A stretch of 64,000 nt of DNA from Ursus arctos (GCF_023065955.2 NW_026623008.1:25261001-25325000), one strand, 5' to 3'. Numbered from the stretch's first letter, positions 44,370 to 55,949 are shown. Numbers and translations are program-made. Notes: generated from the sequence alone by a model not told the origin.

Positions 44370-44880
44370 TGATTGAGAACATGATCTTAATCGTGCAGCC
44401 TCAGCTTCTATATCTATACAATGGAGTGAATATTCATCACTCAGGGGTGTTGTTAAAATTATAACATATTATATATATCAGTCAACATAGGCTGTTTTTT
44501 TGTGGTAATAAGCAACCCCCAAGTCTCAGTTAAATAAAGCAAATTTTATCCTTTCCGCATCTTACCTATGCATCATGGGTTAACTGGCGGTGGGAAGGGG
44601 TTGGTGGTACTGCGGTTCTGTTCACCGCAGTTACTTATAGGGACTGAGGCTGATGAATTATGTATCACATGTTTACAACTATCTTCACAGAATAACCCGG
44701 CCCCACCCACGAACAATGGGACTAGAAGTAAATCTTACCTTGCGCCTTAGGGACAACTAGAAAACTTTGATAATTTTCGCAACATATAATTAAAATGGAA
44801 TGACACATGTAAAGTTCTTAGCACAGTGCCCCAGGAACATGAGAATACTCAGTAAGGACAGACACTACTAATTTTCTGTT
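44370..44880 (+). mobile_element. MIR SINE split by an LTR-like insert
   Basis: MIR-like at 44370-44475 (TACAATGGAGTGAATATTC) and at 44785-44880 (GTAAAGTTCTTAGCACAGTG). Between them 44480-44780 (AATAAGCAACCCCCAAGTCT, TATCTTCACAGAATAA) looks like an old LTR in reverse, not assigned. Confidence 0.45.
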
Positions 44881-44899
44881 ATTGTGGTTTTTCTTTTCT

Positions 44900-45720
44900 T
44901 TTTTTTTTTTTTTTTTGCAGTGATAGGTAGTGTTTCGATGAACATTGTTATGCCGAAGTTTGTTCCCTGATGATTAATCCTCAAGAGCAATACTGAGCCC
45001 TGGGCTTTGGGATCAGGCGGAGGAGGAGTCAGTGTCCAGCTCTGAAACTGACTCGGGGAGGAGCCAAGGCCAGAAGGTGCGTGAAATCAGCAAGGAGGAA
45101 ACCTCTGTTTTGGTTTTGTTTCCTAATCTGATTTCGAGTTTTCACCGGTAACATCGCATCTTCCATTTGTGGTGCTTAAAGATTTCTAATTTATATTCTT
45201 AGGTGCTAGCCAGACATGATGAATTTTTTATGTTTCATATAGTATACCACCCCCTCTCTATCTACAGTTTAATTTCCATCTTGTATTGTTAGTGTAGACA
45301 AACGACTGACTGGTGTGTGGTCTGGGCCTTGCTGGGCCCTCGCTGATTGCATGGACGGGAAGTCTGTCAGCTGGTGACCGTCCCTCGTAAGAGCTGAAGC
45401 AATTTAAGGAACGGCTGTGGTCGAGATAGTAGTGGTGCTTGCCCTGACTTTGCCTGTGGCGTGGTCTGCCCGGACCTATGATCTAGCCAGAGGCCCTGGG
45501 TCACGACGTAGTTTGCCTTATGGGGGCTTTGCTTCTGACTTTGGACAAGCTACTTAACAAATACACACCGTGGTAACGCAGACACGGTACCATCTTGGCG
45601 TCCAATAGATACAGCACAAACTGGATTTCCTTGCATGGAGGGAAACGGTCTTTACAGCTTTTACTAAGCACAGTTGTATTAAAAAGAGGATGATTATGGA
45701 TTTCCTATTAAATATTTAGA
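44900..45720. other. Unassigned sequence
   Basis: No gene or repeat recognised, apart from a T run near 44901-44917. Confidence 0.5.
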
Positions 45721-45721
45721 T

Positions 45722-45897
45722 CAGTGGCTCACAGCCCTCCGCAGAGATGAGAATCACCCGGAGGAACCTGAAAACACTGATGTCTGAATCCCACCCTGAG
45801 GGACTCTGATTTAATTGGGCTGGAGTGTGGCCTGGCCGCTGGGAGTTTTAAAAGCTCCCCAGGTGATTCTAATATTCAGCAAAGTTGGAGAACTATT
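45722..45897 (+). mobile_element. MER5B-like hAT-Charlie element
   Basis: GATGAGAATCACCCGGAGGA, GACTCTGATTTAATTGGGCT, GAGTTTTAAAAGCTCCCCAG and AAGTTGGAGAACTATTG follow the roughly 178-bp element from end to end. Confidence 0.75.
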
Positions 45898-45905
45898 GAC
45901 TAGAC

Positions 45906-46102
45906 CAGTGGTTCTCAAACTTGAACGTGCTGCAGAATTCCCTGGAGGGCTCGTTAAAACCCAGATTGCAGGGATCCACCTCCAGAGTTTCTGATTCAGT
46001 GTTTCGCAGATGCGAGGTAGAGCCCTAAAATTTGGATTTCTAACAAGTTCCCAGGTGGCGCTGATGTTACTGGTCCAGGCTCGCACCCTGAGAGCCACTG
46101 AC
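45906..46102. mobile_element. MER20-like hAT-Charlie element
   Basis: CCAGTGGTTCTCAAACTTGA at the left, GTTTCTGATTCAGTG and TTTCTAACAAGTTCCCAGGT inside, and GAGAGCCACTG at the right give both inverted ends. It lies eight bases from the MER5B-like element. Confidence 0.8.
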
Positions 46103-46109
46103 GGATGCT

Positions 46110-46860
46110 ACCACGTGCTCTCTGTGCATTTCCCTGCTGTGAGGGGCTCCGAAGGGGGAAACTGGGGGAGGCACTTTAGAGGCAGGAGATCGGACGGAGT
46201 GTCTGAGACCCGAGCATTGCGGGACTCCTCTCTGAAATGCCGTTGCTGTAGGCAGCCTGGTCCACAGCCTTTTTCTTTTAGAAGTTAGCAGCTGGCTGGA
46301 GGGCTCTGGCCAGGCTTGGCTCAGCGAGCTCACGCCACCAGCCCTCCCAGGAACTGGAGACATCAGTCTCCCTCCTTCCATTACCTCCATTAGCACGGTT
46401 ATTTGTGGCAATTCCTCTTCCTGGCTGCTCAGGATATAAAGTGCTGACTCTGGAGCCCTACTTGATGTCTGAAACTTCCAGGGCAGAAAGGAGGGAGCGG
46501 CACGAGGCAGGGGTGGGGGAACATGGCATATTAGCAGCCCAGGGCAGGGGCCGGTGGTGCAGGCAGAAGAGTCTGGCCAGATATCTGAGCGATTGGAGGA
46601 CAGAGCCCCGGGCTTGTTTCTCTACTATTATCCAGATAAATGTAGTGATGAGGAGGTGGTGTGTGTGGGGTTGGGTAGGGTGAGGTGGGGAGAAGTGGTA
46701 GAGAACGATAGGGATGGAAATGTAATATTTTTGCATGTTATCTGAGTGGTGTGTATCGTCTGTGGCATAGCTGGGGATAATTTAATCATCTTGAATTTAC
46801 GGAGGGAAAATGCTCAGTCCTGTGGACCTTCTGCTTTGGCAGAAAAAAGCAGCTCCGAAT
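46110..46860. other. Unassigned sequence
   Basis: No gene or repeat recognised; open frames up to 114 codons show no protein features. Confidence 0.5.
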
Positions 46861-46864
46861 GCAT

Positions 46865-47100
46865 AGTAATAGCTGTAACACTTACACAGCGCTGACTCCG
46901 TGCCAGGCGCTGTGCTAAGCGCCTCACATATATTCACTCATTTCATCCTCACATCAACCCCAGGAGGTGGGACTATTATTATTCCTGTTGTATGGGTGAG
47001 GAAACTGAGGCACAGCAGGGTCAAGTGACTTGCTCAAGGTCAGCCAGCTAATAAAGATTGGAAGCCGGTCACTTTGGCTGCAGAGTCCATATGCTTAGTC
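46865..47100 (-). mobile_element. MIR SINE (MIRb type)
   Basis: AACACTTACACAGCGCTGAC, TGCTAAGCGCCTCACATATA and GAGGAAACTGAGGCACAGCA are a well-preserved reverse MIR. Confidence 0.9.
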
Positions 47101-47109
47101 TTGGAGGGG

Positions 47110-47765
47110 CTGCTCGTGAGGGGTCCTGGCACCAGCTCAGGACATGCATTCTGGGTTCTCTTGAAGTCTGTGGTCAGGTTCTGTGGGCTAAGAGCAGAGA
47201 CGTGGCTCCCTCCTGGCTCAGGCATTGTAAGATGCCATGTGATGCCTGAATCTTACTCCTTCCTGGGACTCTTTTTTTCCTGAAGTTCCTCATGCAAAGT
47301 GACACCTGGTCTGTTTCAGGCAAGAGAGCCGAAGAACTTTGGCACGAGTAGGCGAGTTAACTTCATTACCTCCCCTTTCTGTGTCCAGTCCCTCCCCCGA
47401 CTGGGAGTCCATGATGCCTGACCCCCTGTCATCATGCCTCCCCCAACGTACCTCCTTCAGCCCTCCCCAAAGCAGCCTCTCCTCTCAGTTCCAGACACCC
47501 CACAGCACCCTCAAATCAATCCAGAGGATGCTTATCACCAGAGGGTGAAAACAGTACATTCATTTTTTTTCCCCAAGCTTCCAACCACCTCAAGCGCGAA
47601 CCCACTCTCCTTGCACCTATCGTGTTCATGTCCTCCTTCTTCCTTCCCGCAGTCATTTCTACTTGGTGGATACAGAAAAAAAAAAAAAAAAAGGACCAGG
47701 AGCTGGTCAAGCCAAGAGCTGGTCCAGCTCTGACATTGACCCTGAAACTGTTGACAAATCATACA
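47110..47765. other. Unassigned sequence with an A run
   Basis: No gene or repeat recognised. A 17-nt A run is at about 47675-47692. Confidence 0.5.
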
Positions 47766-47769
47766 GTAT

Positions 47770-48015
47770 TGTTAGTGTGATTAGCAATGACTGTGGCGTC
47801 AGGCAGACCTGGGTTCAAATCCTGCCTCTGCCATTTTTGGACATGGGGCTAGTGACTGAATCTCTCCACATCTCTGGTCCCCGTTCTGTACAATGGGGAC
47901 AATAATTCTGATCTTGCAGGGTTACCAGGAGGACCGAGTGACCACATGCCCACAAAGTGGTCAGTAGTGCGCCTGGCACAGAGAACAAGCTTTCAATTAC
48001 GGTCATTATGATAGC
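47770..48015 (+). mobile_element. MIR SINE
   Basis: CAGACCTGGGTTCAAATCCT, CAATGGGGACAATAATTCTG and GTGCGCCTGGCACAGAGAAC are a nearly full forward MIR. Confidence 0.9.
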
Positions 48016-48255
48016 TTTTATTGTGATTACTCTTCTCCCTGGCCTCGGTTTCCTCAGGGTTGGACTGCTTTCTTTCCCATGGCCCTTCCAGCTCTGACAT
48101 CCTCTGACTCATTGGCATCCTTCTCATTTCAGGTTTTTTATTAGATTTCTACGATTGGCTCATCTCTCTCCATCTCTCTCCCTTATCATCACCCTCCATG
48201 AAAAATGAAACTTCCTCCCCTTTGTACTCAGGCCACTGCCCCATGATCTCTGCCC

Positions 48256-48326
48256 GGGGGTGGGGGGAGGGGTCGACGAACCCAAGCCAGCCAGCACCCC
48301 CACCCCCCACCCCCACCCCCACCCCA
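48256..48326. repeat. G-run / C-run pair with quadruplex potential
   Basis: 48256-48272 is GGGGGTGGGGGGAGGGG on the plus strand. 48296-48326 is a CACCCC repeat with five C4-6 runs, i.e. G-runs on the minus strand. The two can also pair with each other as a hairpin. Confidence 0.9.
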
Positions 48327-48662
48327 AGCACCACCACCGCTTTGAGTCAGATTCCGTTGGATTTATAAGGCACTGGAGGAGTAGGTAGCTGATATGAATA
48401 ACCATTACATCGGGGAGGGCTTTTTCTTCTCCCTCTGACTGATGACAGCTAAATTACTGCTAAATATAGGCCCTGAATTTGCATGAATCTGCAGCTTGCC
48501 ACAGCCAGGCTGGGGGTTTTATTGACAGCCCAGGCACTGGAGGCAGGCAGGCACCTGCTCCCATACACCTCTTCCAGAGGAAGCACAGTCAGGCAGAGCG
48601 CACCCCTCCCTCACCCCCTCTCCAAGGAATGCACTTCTCTCTCCAAGCCTCCAGGTCTGTGC

Positions 48663-48810
48663 GTTCTAAGGGAAGAGCCTGGGCTGTGGGTTAGAATCCC
48701 AGATCCGCCATCTAGCTGACCCCGAGCAAATTACTTAACCACTCCCCAGCCCTCCCCCAGCCTGTGTCCTCGTTGGTACAGTGGGATAATAATAGCACGA
48801 TTGTGATGAG
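48663..48810 (+). mobile_element. MIR SINE
   Basis: GCCTGGGCTGTGGGTTAGAA, AATTACTTAACCACTCCCC and CAGTGGGATAATAATAGCA are a forward MIR. Confidence 0.7.
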
Positions 48811-48897
48811 CATAACATAAACCTGTTGAATCACCGCGTTGTGCACTCGAAATGAATGTACCATTGTGTGTCAACTATACTCAAAAAAATTAAAAAA
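48811..48897 (+). mobile_element. L1 3'-terminal stub
   Basis: GTTGTGCACTCGAAATGAAT and GTCAACTATACTCAAAAAA are the extreme 3' end of an old L1 with a short A tail. It abuts the MIR. Confidence 0.7.
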
Positions 48898-49247
48898 TCA
48901 CACAGTATGGTTAATCATTATCTCAAAGAAAGAGAAGTTGGGAAATAGGCTGTTCCAAGTTTCAATCTTGCCATACCAGCATGTTTGCTTTTTGTCCTTA
49001 GGTAATGGATTCCATATCCCAAGATGGCAGCTCCAAGCATCAAATCTTATCACAATCAAGGTGAAGGCAGAAAGAAGGGGGCAGCCTTTTCTGCCACCTC
49101 CCTTTGTATCAAGGAGCATAATCTTGCATAGAAGCACCCACGAGACTTCCCCATGACAGCTCATGGGGACAGCAAGAACAATAATAATAACAGTGACATT
49201 TATGGAGTAGTTAGTTCATAACAGGCACCTTCTAAATACCTACATGG

Positions 49248-49469
49248 GGGCACCTAGGTGACTCAGTTGGTTAAGCATCTGCCTTTGGCTCAGGTCATGA
49301 TCCTGGAGTCCCAGGATGGAGCCCCATGTGGGGCTCTCTTTTCAGCAGGGAGTCTGCTTCTCCCTCTCCCTCTGCCCCTCCCTGCTTGTGTTCTCTCTGT
49401 CTCACTCACTCACTCTCTCTCTCAAATAAATAAATAAATAAATAAAAACCTTTTTAAAAAATAATAAAA
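49248..49469 (+). mobile_element. Carnivore SINE in the MIR
   Basis: Head GGCACCTAGGTGACTCAGTT, tail AAATAAATAAATAAATAAA. Duplication AATACCTACATGGG ending at 49247 and AACACCTACATGGG at 49470-49483. Confidence 0.95.
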
Positions 49470-49528
49470 AACACCTACATGGGCTAACTTAATACTTAAA
49501 ACAATCCCGATAAACAGGTGCCATTTTT

Positions 49529-50027
49529 TATAATAATTTTTTATTATATTAGTCACCACACAGTATATCCTTAGTTTTTGATGTAATGTTCCGTGGTTCA
49601 TTATTTGCGTATAACACCCAGTGCTCCATGCAATATGTGCCCTCCTTAATACCCATCACCGGCCTAGCCCAATCCCCCACCCCCTCCCCTCTGAAGCCTT
49701 CAGTTTGTTTCCCAGAGTCCGCAGTCGCTCATGGTTCATTCCCCTTCTGTTTACCCCCCCTTCATTCTTCCCTTCCTTCTCCTACCGATCTTCCTGCTAT
49801 TTCTTATGTTCCATAGATGGGAGAAATCATATGATAATTGTCTTTCTCTGCTTGACTTATTTCACTTAGCATTATCTCCTCTAGTCCCGTCCATGTTGCT
49901 GCAAATGTTGAGAACTCGTTCTTTCTGATGGCTGAGTAATATTCCATTGTATATATGGACCCCATCTTCTTAATCCAGTCATCTGTTGAAGGGCATCTCG
50001 GTTCCTTCCACGATTTAGCTATTGTGG
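49529..50027 (-). mobile_element. 5'-truncated young L1 in the MIR
   Basis: Reverse L1 3' UTR and ORF2 end (GTGCCCTCCTTAATACCCAT, GCTGAGTAATATTCCATTGT). Perfect 15-bp duplication ACAGGTGCCATTTTT at 49514-49528 and 50028-50042. Confidence 0.96.
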
Positions 50028-50384
50028 ACAGGTGCCATTTTTAAGCTGCAAAAGGCTTAAAAAAAATCGCCAAAGCTATTCAACAGATAATTGTCAGAGG
50101 TGAGAGGTGAACCCAGGGAATCTGTCTAGAGAGTCCAGGCTCTGTAACTAGACAAAAATGAAGGCCGTGTTCACTTGTTTAGCCTTGGACGCTGGTGAAA
50201 TTTGAGAAGCTGGAGCTGGGGAAGGGACTTGCCTTCCCAAATGCATGAGACTTGCCTAATACACAAGCCAAATTGGGGTTTTATAAACTAAGGAAGAAGG
50301 GGGGGTTGGCTTGAGGTAGAAACCAGAGATGCCTACCCTGATACCTCAAAGAGCTGTTAGACAGGTACAAGATGGCCTGCCCCT

Positions 50385-50822
50385 GTCCTACTCTGCTTGC
50401 AGTGCCATAGTAAAATACCATAGACCTGGAGGCTTCCACAACAGACGTTTATTTCCCACAATTCTGGAGGCTGGGAAATCCGAGGTCAAAGTGCCAGCAA
50501 GGTAGGTTTCATTTTGAGGCCTCTTCTCTTGGGTGCTGAGCAGCTGCCATCGTGCTATGTGCTCACATGACCTCCCCTTGGAGTGCATGTGAGAGAAAGA
50601 GAGGGAGAGGGAGAGGGAAAGAGAAGCGGTGGGATAGGAGATGCAGAGGGGGAGAGCACTCTGGTGTCTCTTCAAACACGGGCGCTAATCCCATCATCGA
50701 GGTCCCACCCTCATGACCTCCCCTAGCCCTAATAACCTCCCAAAGGCCTCATCTCCAAATACCGTCACACTGGGGTTTAGGGCTTCCCACATAGGGCTTT
50801 GGAAGGGGACACTATTCAGTCC
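50385..50822 (-). mobile_element. Solo LTR of a MaLR element
   Basis: Reverse orientation: ACAGACGTTTATTTCCCACA, TTCTGGAGGCTGGGAAATCC, AATAACCTCCCAAAGGCCTC and TATTCAGTCCACAGAA. A GAGAGGGA-rich patch lies at 50592-50625. Confidence 0.88.
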
Positions 50823-50829
50823 ACAGAAG

Positions 50830-53185
50830 TCCCTTGGTACCTTTTCCAAAGTAAGTGTCCAGTAAAGGAGAGTTCCCCTCTCGTCCTCATCCAATCATTG
50901 ATTTAATTAGCTATTTTGAACATGCAGTATGAGACTAACCTTAAGATACTACTATGTAGGTGGGGAGAGAAGACAGAAACAGTTAACTCGCGGGTCACAA
51001 TGGCATTTGTTTAAGGTCCAAATGCCTGGTGTTGTTCAGACGTGTGCCAGGTGGAGCAGCGGGTCCATCTCCTCCTCTGGACCCTGAGGGCCAATACGCT
51101 GACCTTCCAGATCTACCTTGGGCTGAGATGCAACAGAGCAGACCTCACTTAACTTAGAGACAGATTTTTGGACATCCCGGACTAGACCATTTGAGGATAG
51201 AAAATCTCAGCTGGCAGGACCGGTTTTGGAAAAAAGATGATCCACTAAATGTGGCTGAGGCTGAGGCTGAGGCTGAAAGCCTGTGACATCATCAGAAGAT
51301 ATTTAGGGAGGGATTACTGCGAGGGGGAGACAAAGTGGATGGCATCGGGTCCAGCCGGCCGGCCTCCAGTGTCTCAGCTGGCAGAGCGGTGGGTGGGCTG
51401 ATACTCAAGCGAGGATTAGGCAGAGCGATAGCACTGTTGTGAAGTTTGGAAGAAATATTACCAAAAGAAGAACACTGGCATTAAGGATCCGTGGCATGGA
51501 GGTGTCAGTTGCCGCGTGGAGGAAGCCAGGAGTGGGGGTGGAGAGGGAGGTGGGCCAGCCGCCCGGAGCTCATGCTGCCATCCGAGGGAGAAAGCCAGAG
51601 AGGTGACCAACCAGAAGCTGAGTCCACATCCTCACCAAGAAGGAGTGGGGTCGTTGAGGTCATCAAATGCCAAAGTAGGACCAGCCATGAAGCGAGGTGC
51701 CCCGGTGGCATTTGCTGGAGGAGCCAGGTCCCAACAAGTGAGAGGGGGGCAGGGCTGCCCAGGCAGCTGCCAGACTGACTGGATCGAGTCCCAGCTAAGC
51801 TCTTCCTAACTTGTGTTCTTAGACAATTACTGAAGCTCTCCACGTCTCAGCTACTCCCCAGCCTCCCCCCACCTGGCTAACACAACACAACAATGATCAT
51901 TGAGAATTGCAGGAGGTGTGTGAGTCCAGCAGCCCAAGGGTCTGGCCTACAGTAGGAGGGAGACTGTGGGCTCTGTGCTTTGCAAGTTGATGGTGAGGTG
52001 GGTGGAGACAGGCCGCCGCTGTGCTAGGGGCTTCCCTGCTGATGAAAGCATCTGCCCCCAGCTTTCATGATGAAAGACCAGCGCTGGGAACGACGTCACC
52101 CTGACCGAAGCTCTTTGAATCCCTTCTTGATGGAAGATGAATCAATGGTCAGCTTCGTCTCCGAGGCAGGTCCTCTAATCCCAAAGTTTATCTAGTTTTC
52201 TGCTCTCTAAGGGCTGTTCAGAAGAGGTCCTGGGCCCTCCATTCTCCAGGGTGGCCCCTGAGAAGGCCGCTTGGAGGCCCTGGCTCGCCCCCCCTCCCCT
52301 CATGACCTGGACTGACCCCGGGGCTTGGAATCTAGCGGCATTTCTTCAGGTTCTTGGCAGTCCTCACCCATTCAAGTTCTACCCCTCTGGGCATGCCTGG
52401 TTTGTGGCCAGCCCTATCCACCCACTGAGCCCAATGGAAAGAGATTTTGTCCTGGAAACAGCAGTGAAATAGAAATAGTTTTGACTGCTCTCTGCAGAGA
52501 AAAAGCAGAGAAATCCCTGTGGGAGATTAAGCAGGCTAGCCGCCTGCTTTTCTGACCAGACCTCTCCATCTAATCCTTCAAGAGACTGAAGAGGCCCTGC
52601 TTTTTGTTTCTGAGACTTCGACTTCCACTGCCCCAGAATGAGCCTAGTTTGGTTTTCCTCCTGAAATTCCAGGAAACGCCTGGCTCTGAGTCTCTCTCCT
52701 CTAGTCCCTACCCTGCACTTCTGAAACATCCTTCCGTGCTCATCCTACCAGAAACATTAATTTCTCTTGGACCCTAAACTAATGGAATAAGTCTGTCCGT
52801 GCCCTCTTAGAGCTTGCATTCTGTCACCATGGCTGACATCCCCTGACACTAGTTTCGTCCACAGTTACCCTGCCTTCCTTCTAGCTCCTTACTCTTGTGC
52901 CTGACCTTGTCTGCCATCTTCCCAGCATGGCCGGCCACAAGCCAGTCCCTGCTCAGCTGTGCAGACATCGGAACTAATAGGTTGGAAGCATGGACTCCAG
53001 GACACCGTCTTTCATTCCTCTGTGGACTTCAAATTTGGGTATAAAATATTGTGTAGGTGTGCATGTCCAGAGCTTTCTTCAAGTGGGTGCATGACTCACC
53101 AAAAGGTGACAACTCAGTGGGTGAGAGTCCTTTTTAATACCCCTGATACCAGAGTATACATTTGTGGTCAGAGGTGGGACTGAAC
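50830..53185. other. Mostly unassigned sequence with one MIR
   Basis: No gene recognised. A forward MIR is likely at 51775-51960 (AGCTCTTCCTAACTTGTG, CTGAAGCTCTCCACGTCTC). A short GAGGCT repeat is at 51254-51277. The 97-116-codon frames here overlap each other and show no domains. Confidence 0.5.
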
Positions 53186-53189
53186 CTTG

Positions 53190-53285
53190 TTCATCTTTAT
53201 ATCTGTTGTTCTTAGCCCAGGATCTGGCACAAAGTAGATACTCATTAAGTAAATGATTAGTAAATGAATGGACTAAGATATGGTA
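53190..53285 (+). mobile_element. L2 3'-end fragment
   Basis: TTAGCCCAGGATCTGGCACA and GTAGATACTCATTAAGTAAA are the forward L2 terminus. Confidence 0.65.
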
Positions 53286-53664
53286 CATTCTAAATACACT
53301 GGGGAAGGAAAGAACTTCCTCTCCAAGGCCCCTGTAGATGGTAATTTCAGTGATAGGGAGCTCCCTCTTTCATAAGATAACTCATTACACGGATTCTCCT
53401 GTTCAGAACTGAGTTCTGTCCTTCTTCACTTCTACATTCTGCTCACACCTTTCCCTGGGAGCTGCTCAGGATCATGGGCCCTTTGAGGGACCACTCACAT
53501 CAGAGGTGACATCTACCAATGCTAACGAGATTTGCTGTAACCAGCCAGGCCCCTCCCAAGACGAATGGAGAGGTAATCCCCTCCCTCTGGGAGGTGGCAG
53601 CTTCAGAGGGATCAACTCGTGACAAGTCTCTGTCCCCAGAATGGGCCATCATTCTCTCACCATA

Positions 53665-53790
53665 AAGCAGAGAACTGGTCACCCTAATTCACAAACGAGA
53701 AAACTGATGGCTAGAGAGGGGAAATGATGCTCCATGGGTCACACATGTAGAACCAGAACCCAGTTCCCCAGATCCCCAGCCCCGTGCTCT
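53665..53790 (-). mobile_element. MIR SINE fragment
   Basis: TTCACAAACGAGAAAACTGA and GTAGAACCAGAACCCAGTT are reverse MIR. Confidence 0.65.
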
Positions 53791-53997
53791 GCGGCCTCCT
53801 CCCCGCAGGCCTTACTGCCACATAAGGGGTGCCCGGAGCCCTGCATCTCCTGATGAGTTCCAAATACGTGCTCCCGTCGGACTGTCGGATTTTCCTCGAT
53901 TTCTCAGGCTCTGGCCTTCTTGCTTTGATGAAGTGTAGGAGGTCCTGGGGGACCAACACTGAACTCCCTGGGGACGTGCTCTAGGCTGCCAATTTCA

Positions 53998-54180
53998 GAC
54001 GCAGTTCAGGGTAGTGCTTAAGACTTGGCCTCTGGAGCCAGACTCTCTGGGGTTCAGTTCTGGTTCTGTCGCTTCCTAGCTGTGTGATCTTGTAGATTAC
54101 TTGTTTGTGTCTCAGCTTCATCATCTATAAAATGGGATTAAAATGTACCTAATTCATAGGGCTAGGTGAAGTTTAAACGA
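53998..54180 (+). mobile_element. MIR SINE
   Basis: TAGTGCTTAAGACTTGGCCT, TCGCTTCCTAGCTGTGTGAT and ATCTATAAAATGGGATTAAA are a good forward MIR. Confidence 0.88.
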
Positions 54181-54414
54181 GGAGGAAGTGTGTCGTTCTG
54201 CTGGGTAGATGCTGGCTGGTATGAGTCCTGACTCCTGTCCTGATTTTCCTGCTCTCGCTGGAGCCAGCTCGCTGACACCAAGAACGACTCTTGCAGTGAC
54301 CTCAGCCAGGCAGGCTTCTGTGCCACAAGGAAAGAGTGCAGACTGCCTGTCTCTGAAGAAACCTGGTGTCCAGAGATGCTTCTAGCAAACCCATCTGAGG
54401 AGGCTGCTTTGCTG

Positions 54415-54600
54415 GGCCATATAGTACAGTGGTTAGAGTCGAAATGGGCTCTAGGACCAACTCCCTTGGTTCCCATGTCAGCCCTATCGTTTTCTAGACA
54501 TCAGACCTTGGACGAGTTACTTTGCTTCTCTGTGACTCAATTTTCTAATCAACAAAGGGGGGTGATAATACCTGCTTCTGAGGACTATAGGAACATCTAG
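54415..54600 (+). mobile_element. MIR SINE
   Basis: TAGTACAGTGGTTAGAGTCG, CTTGGACGAGTTACTTTGC and GTGATAATACCTGCTTC are a forward MIR. Confidence 0.85.
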
Positions 54601-54649
54601 TCAGACAGCGCATGTGAAGGACGCGTCTGACCGGCCGCATACCATTGCG

Positions 54650-54870
54650 AGTAGTGACATTAGCTAATATTCACTGAGCACTCAGTGTGTGACGGCATCG
54701 TTTTAAGTGCTTTTCAATATGTTAATCCATTTAACCTTCACAACAACCCTATGAAATAGAAACGAGTTTCTCCTTTTTTGCCAGGGGAGAAACTAAGGCA
54801 CGGAGAAGTTAAGCAACTCGCTGTGGCTTCAGTTTGCAGCCAGGTGCTCCAAGTTCGGTGCTCATATGCT
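54650..54870 (-). mobile_element. MIR SINE
   Basis: TTAGCTAATATTCACTGAGC, TTTAACCTTCACAACAACCC and GAGAAACTAAGGCACGGAG are a reverse MIR. Confidence 0.85.
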
Positions 54871-54879
54871 TAGTTAACA

Positions 54880-55940
54880 ACTGGACACCATGAGGGGTGG
54901 CACACGTGATAGTCATGGCTGCAGAACTTTCTGGTTGATATTACAATCCACAATGTATCTCAAGCAGACGTGAGACTGCCTGGAGGCATCTTTCTCCAGA
55001 AAGCCTGGGTCAGCATAGGGGATACAGATCCGCACGGGGAAGGAATGGGAGAGAAAGTGACCCCCAGCAAAAACTACTAAATTTACCACGTATTAACCAT
55101 TGACCATGTGCCCAGGTTGGCAGCCCAGAGGCAAGCCAGCTGCTGATGCCACCTACCAGGGAGCACCTGGCAAAATCTGCAATCATGACTTGCAGTGGTT
55201 TAATTATAACTCTAGCCTGAATTGTTGCCGGGGGAAGGAGTGGGCAGTGCAGAGGCCAAGACAAAAGAAAGACAGGGTCTTGGGTACTGTGGCATAGCCT
55301 GGACACCCTCTGGTCTAGCCTCTGACCCATAGGACGTGCTTGGGTTTCCCTGATCCGCACTGAGACTAACTTGGCACATCTTGGGCTCCAATCTATCAAC
55401 ATTCACAACCAATCTGAGATCTTCTGGCCTCTCCTGAAATGAAGTCAATCCATCTTCCTAGTCCTCAGCTTTCTGGGAGCTTGGCCAGCCAAGATCTATA
55501 TTCTGGCTGCTAAACTCACCCTGAGCAACTCAGAAAACTGCCAGGACCACCCTGCATGCATTTGAGCAAGACCTGGGTCAAAGAAGTGGGTCCCATCTTC
55601 TGCTATTACTGCCAATCCTGTGAGACTTCCACGCGCCGTGTGCCCAGCACACAGTAGGTGTTCAATAAATACGTGACTCTGTTGTGGGGTGCAGCTATCC
55701 CGGGGGAGATACTGAAGAGCAGGTCAGATGGCAGGAAGGAAAAAACCTGGGCTGAACAGTGGTGGTTTGTGATGAAATGGTGGTGTCAGGTGGAGGTCCT
55801 TTCTAGTCTTCTGGGTACAATAACCCTGTCTCCAAGAGACAGCCCTCAAAACCCTCAGCGCACTCAATCGCATGGCCCATGCGTGTTGTGTTCAGTACTC
55901 GGGGGCCCTGCTTAGGTCCCCAGCAGCAAGGGTTCAGGAC
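54880..55940. other. Unassigned sequence
   Basis: No gene recognised. A short forward L2 terminus is at about 55640-55675 (CACACAGTAGGTGTTCAATA). Confidence 0.5.
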
Positions 55941-55949
55941 TGAAGTGTT

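Larger units (their letters stand above)
49160..50130 (-). mobile_element. MIR SINE cut into three by a SINE and an L1
   Basis: Reverse MIR pieces at 49160-49247 (AGTGACATTTATGGAGTAGT), 49484-49513 (CTAACTTAATACTTAAAAC) and 50043-50130 (ATTCAACAGATAATTGTCAG), in correct order. Confidence 0.7.

Noticed and set aside
46067..46411. 114-codon minus-strand frame
   Set aside because: It overlaps the end of a DNA transposon and lacks protein features.
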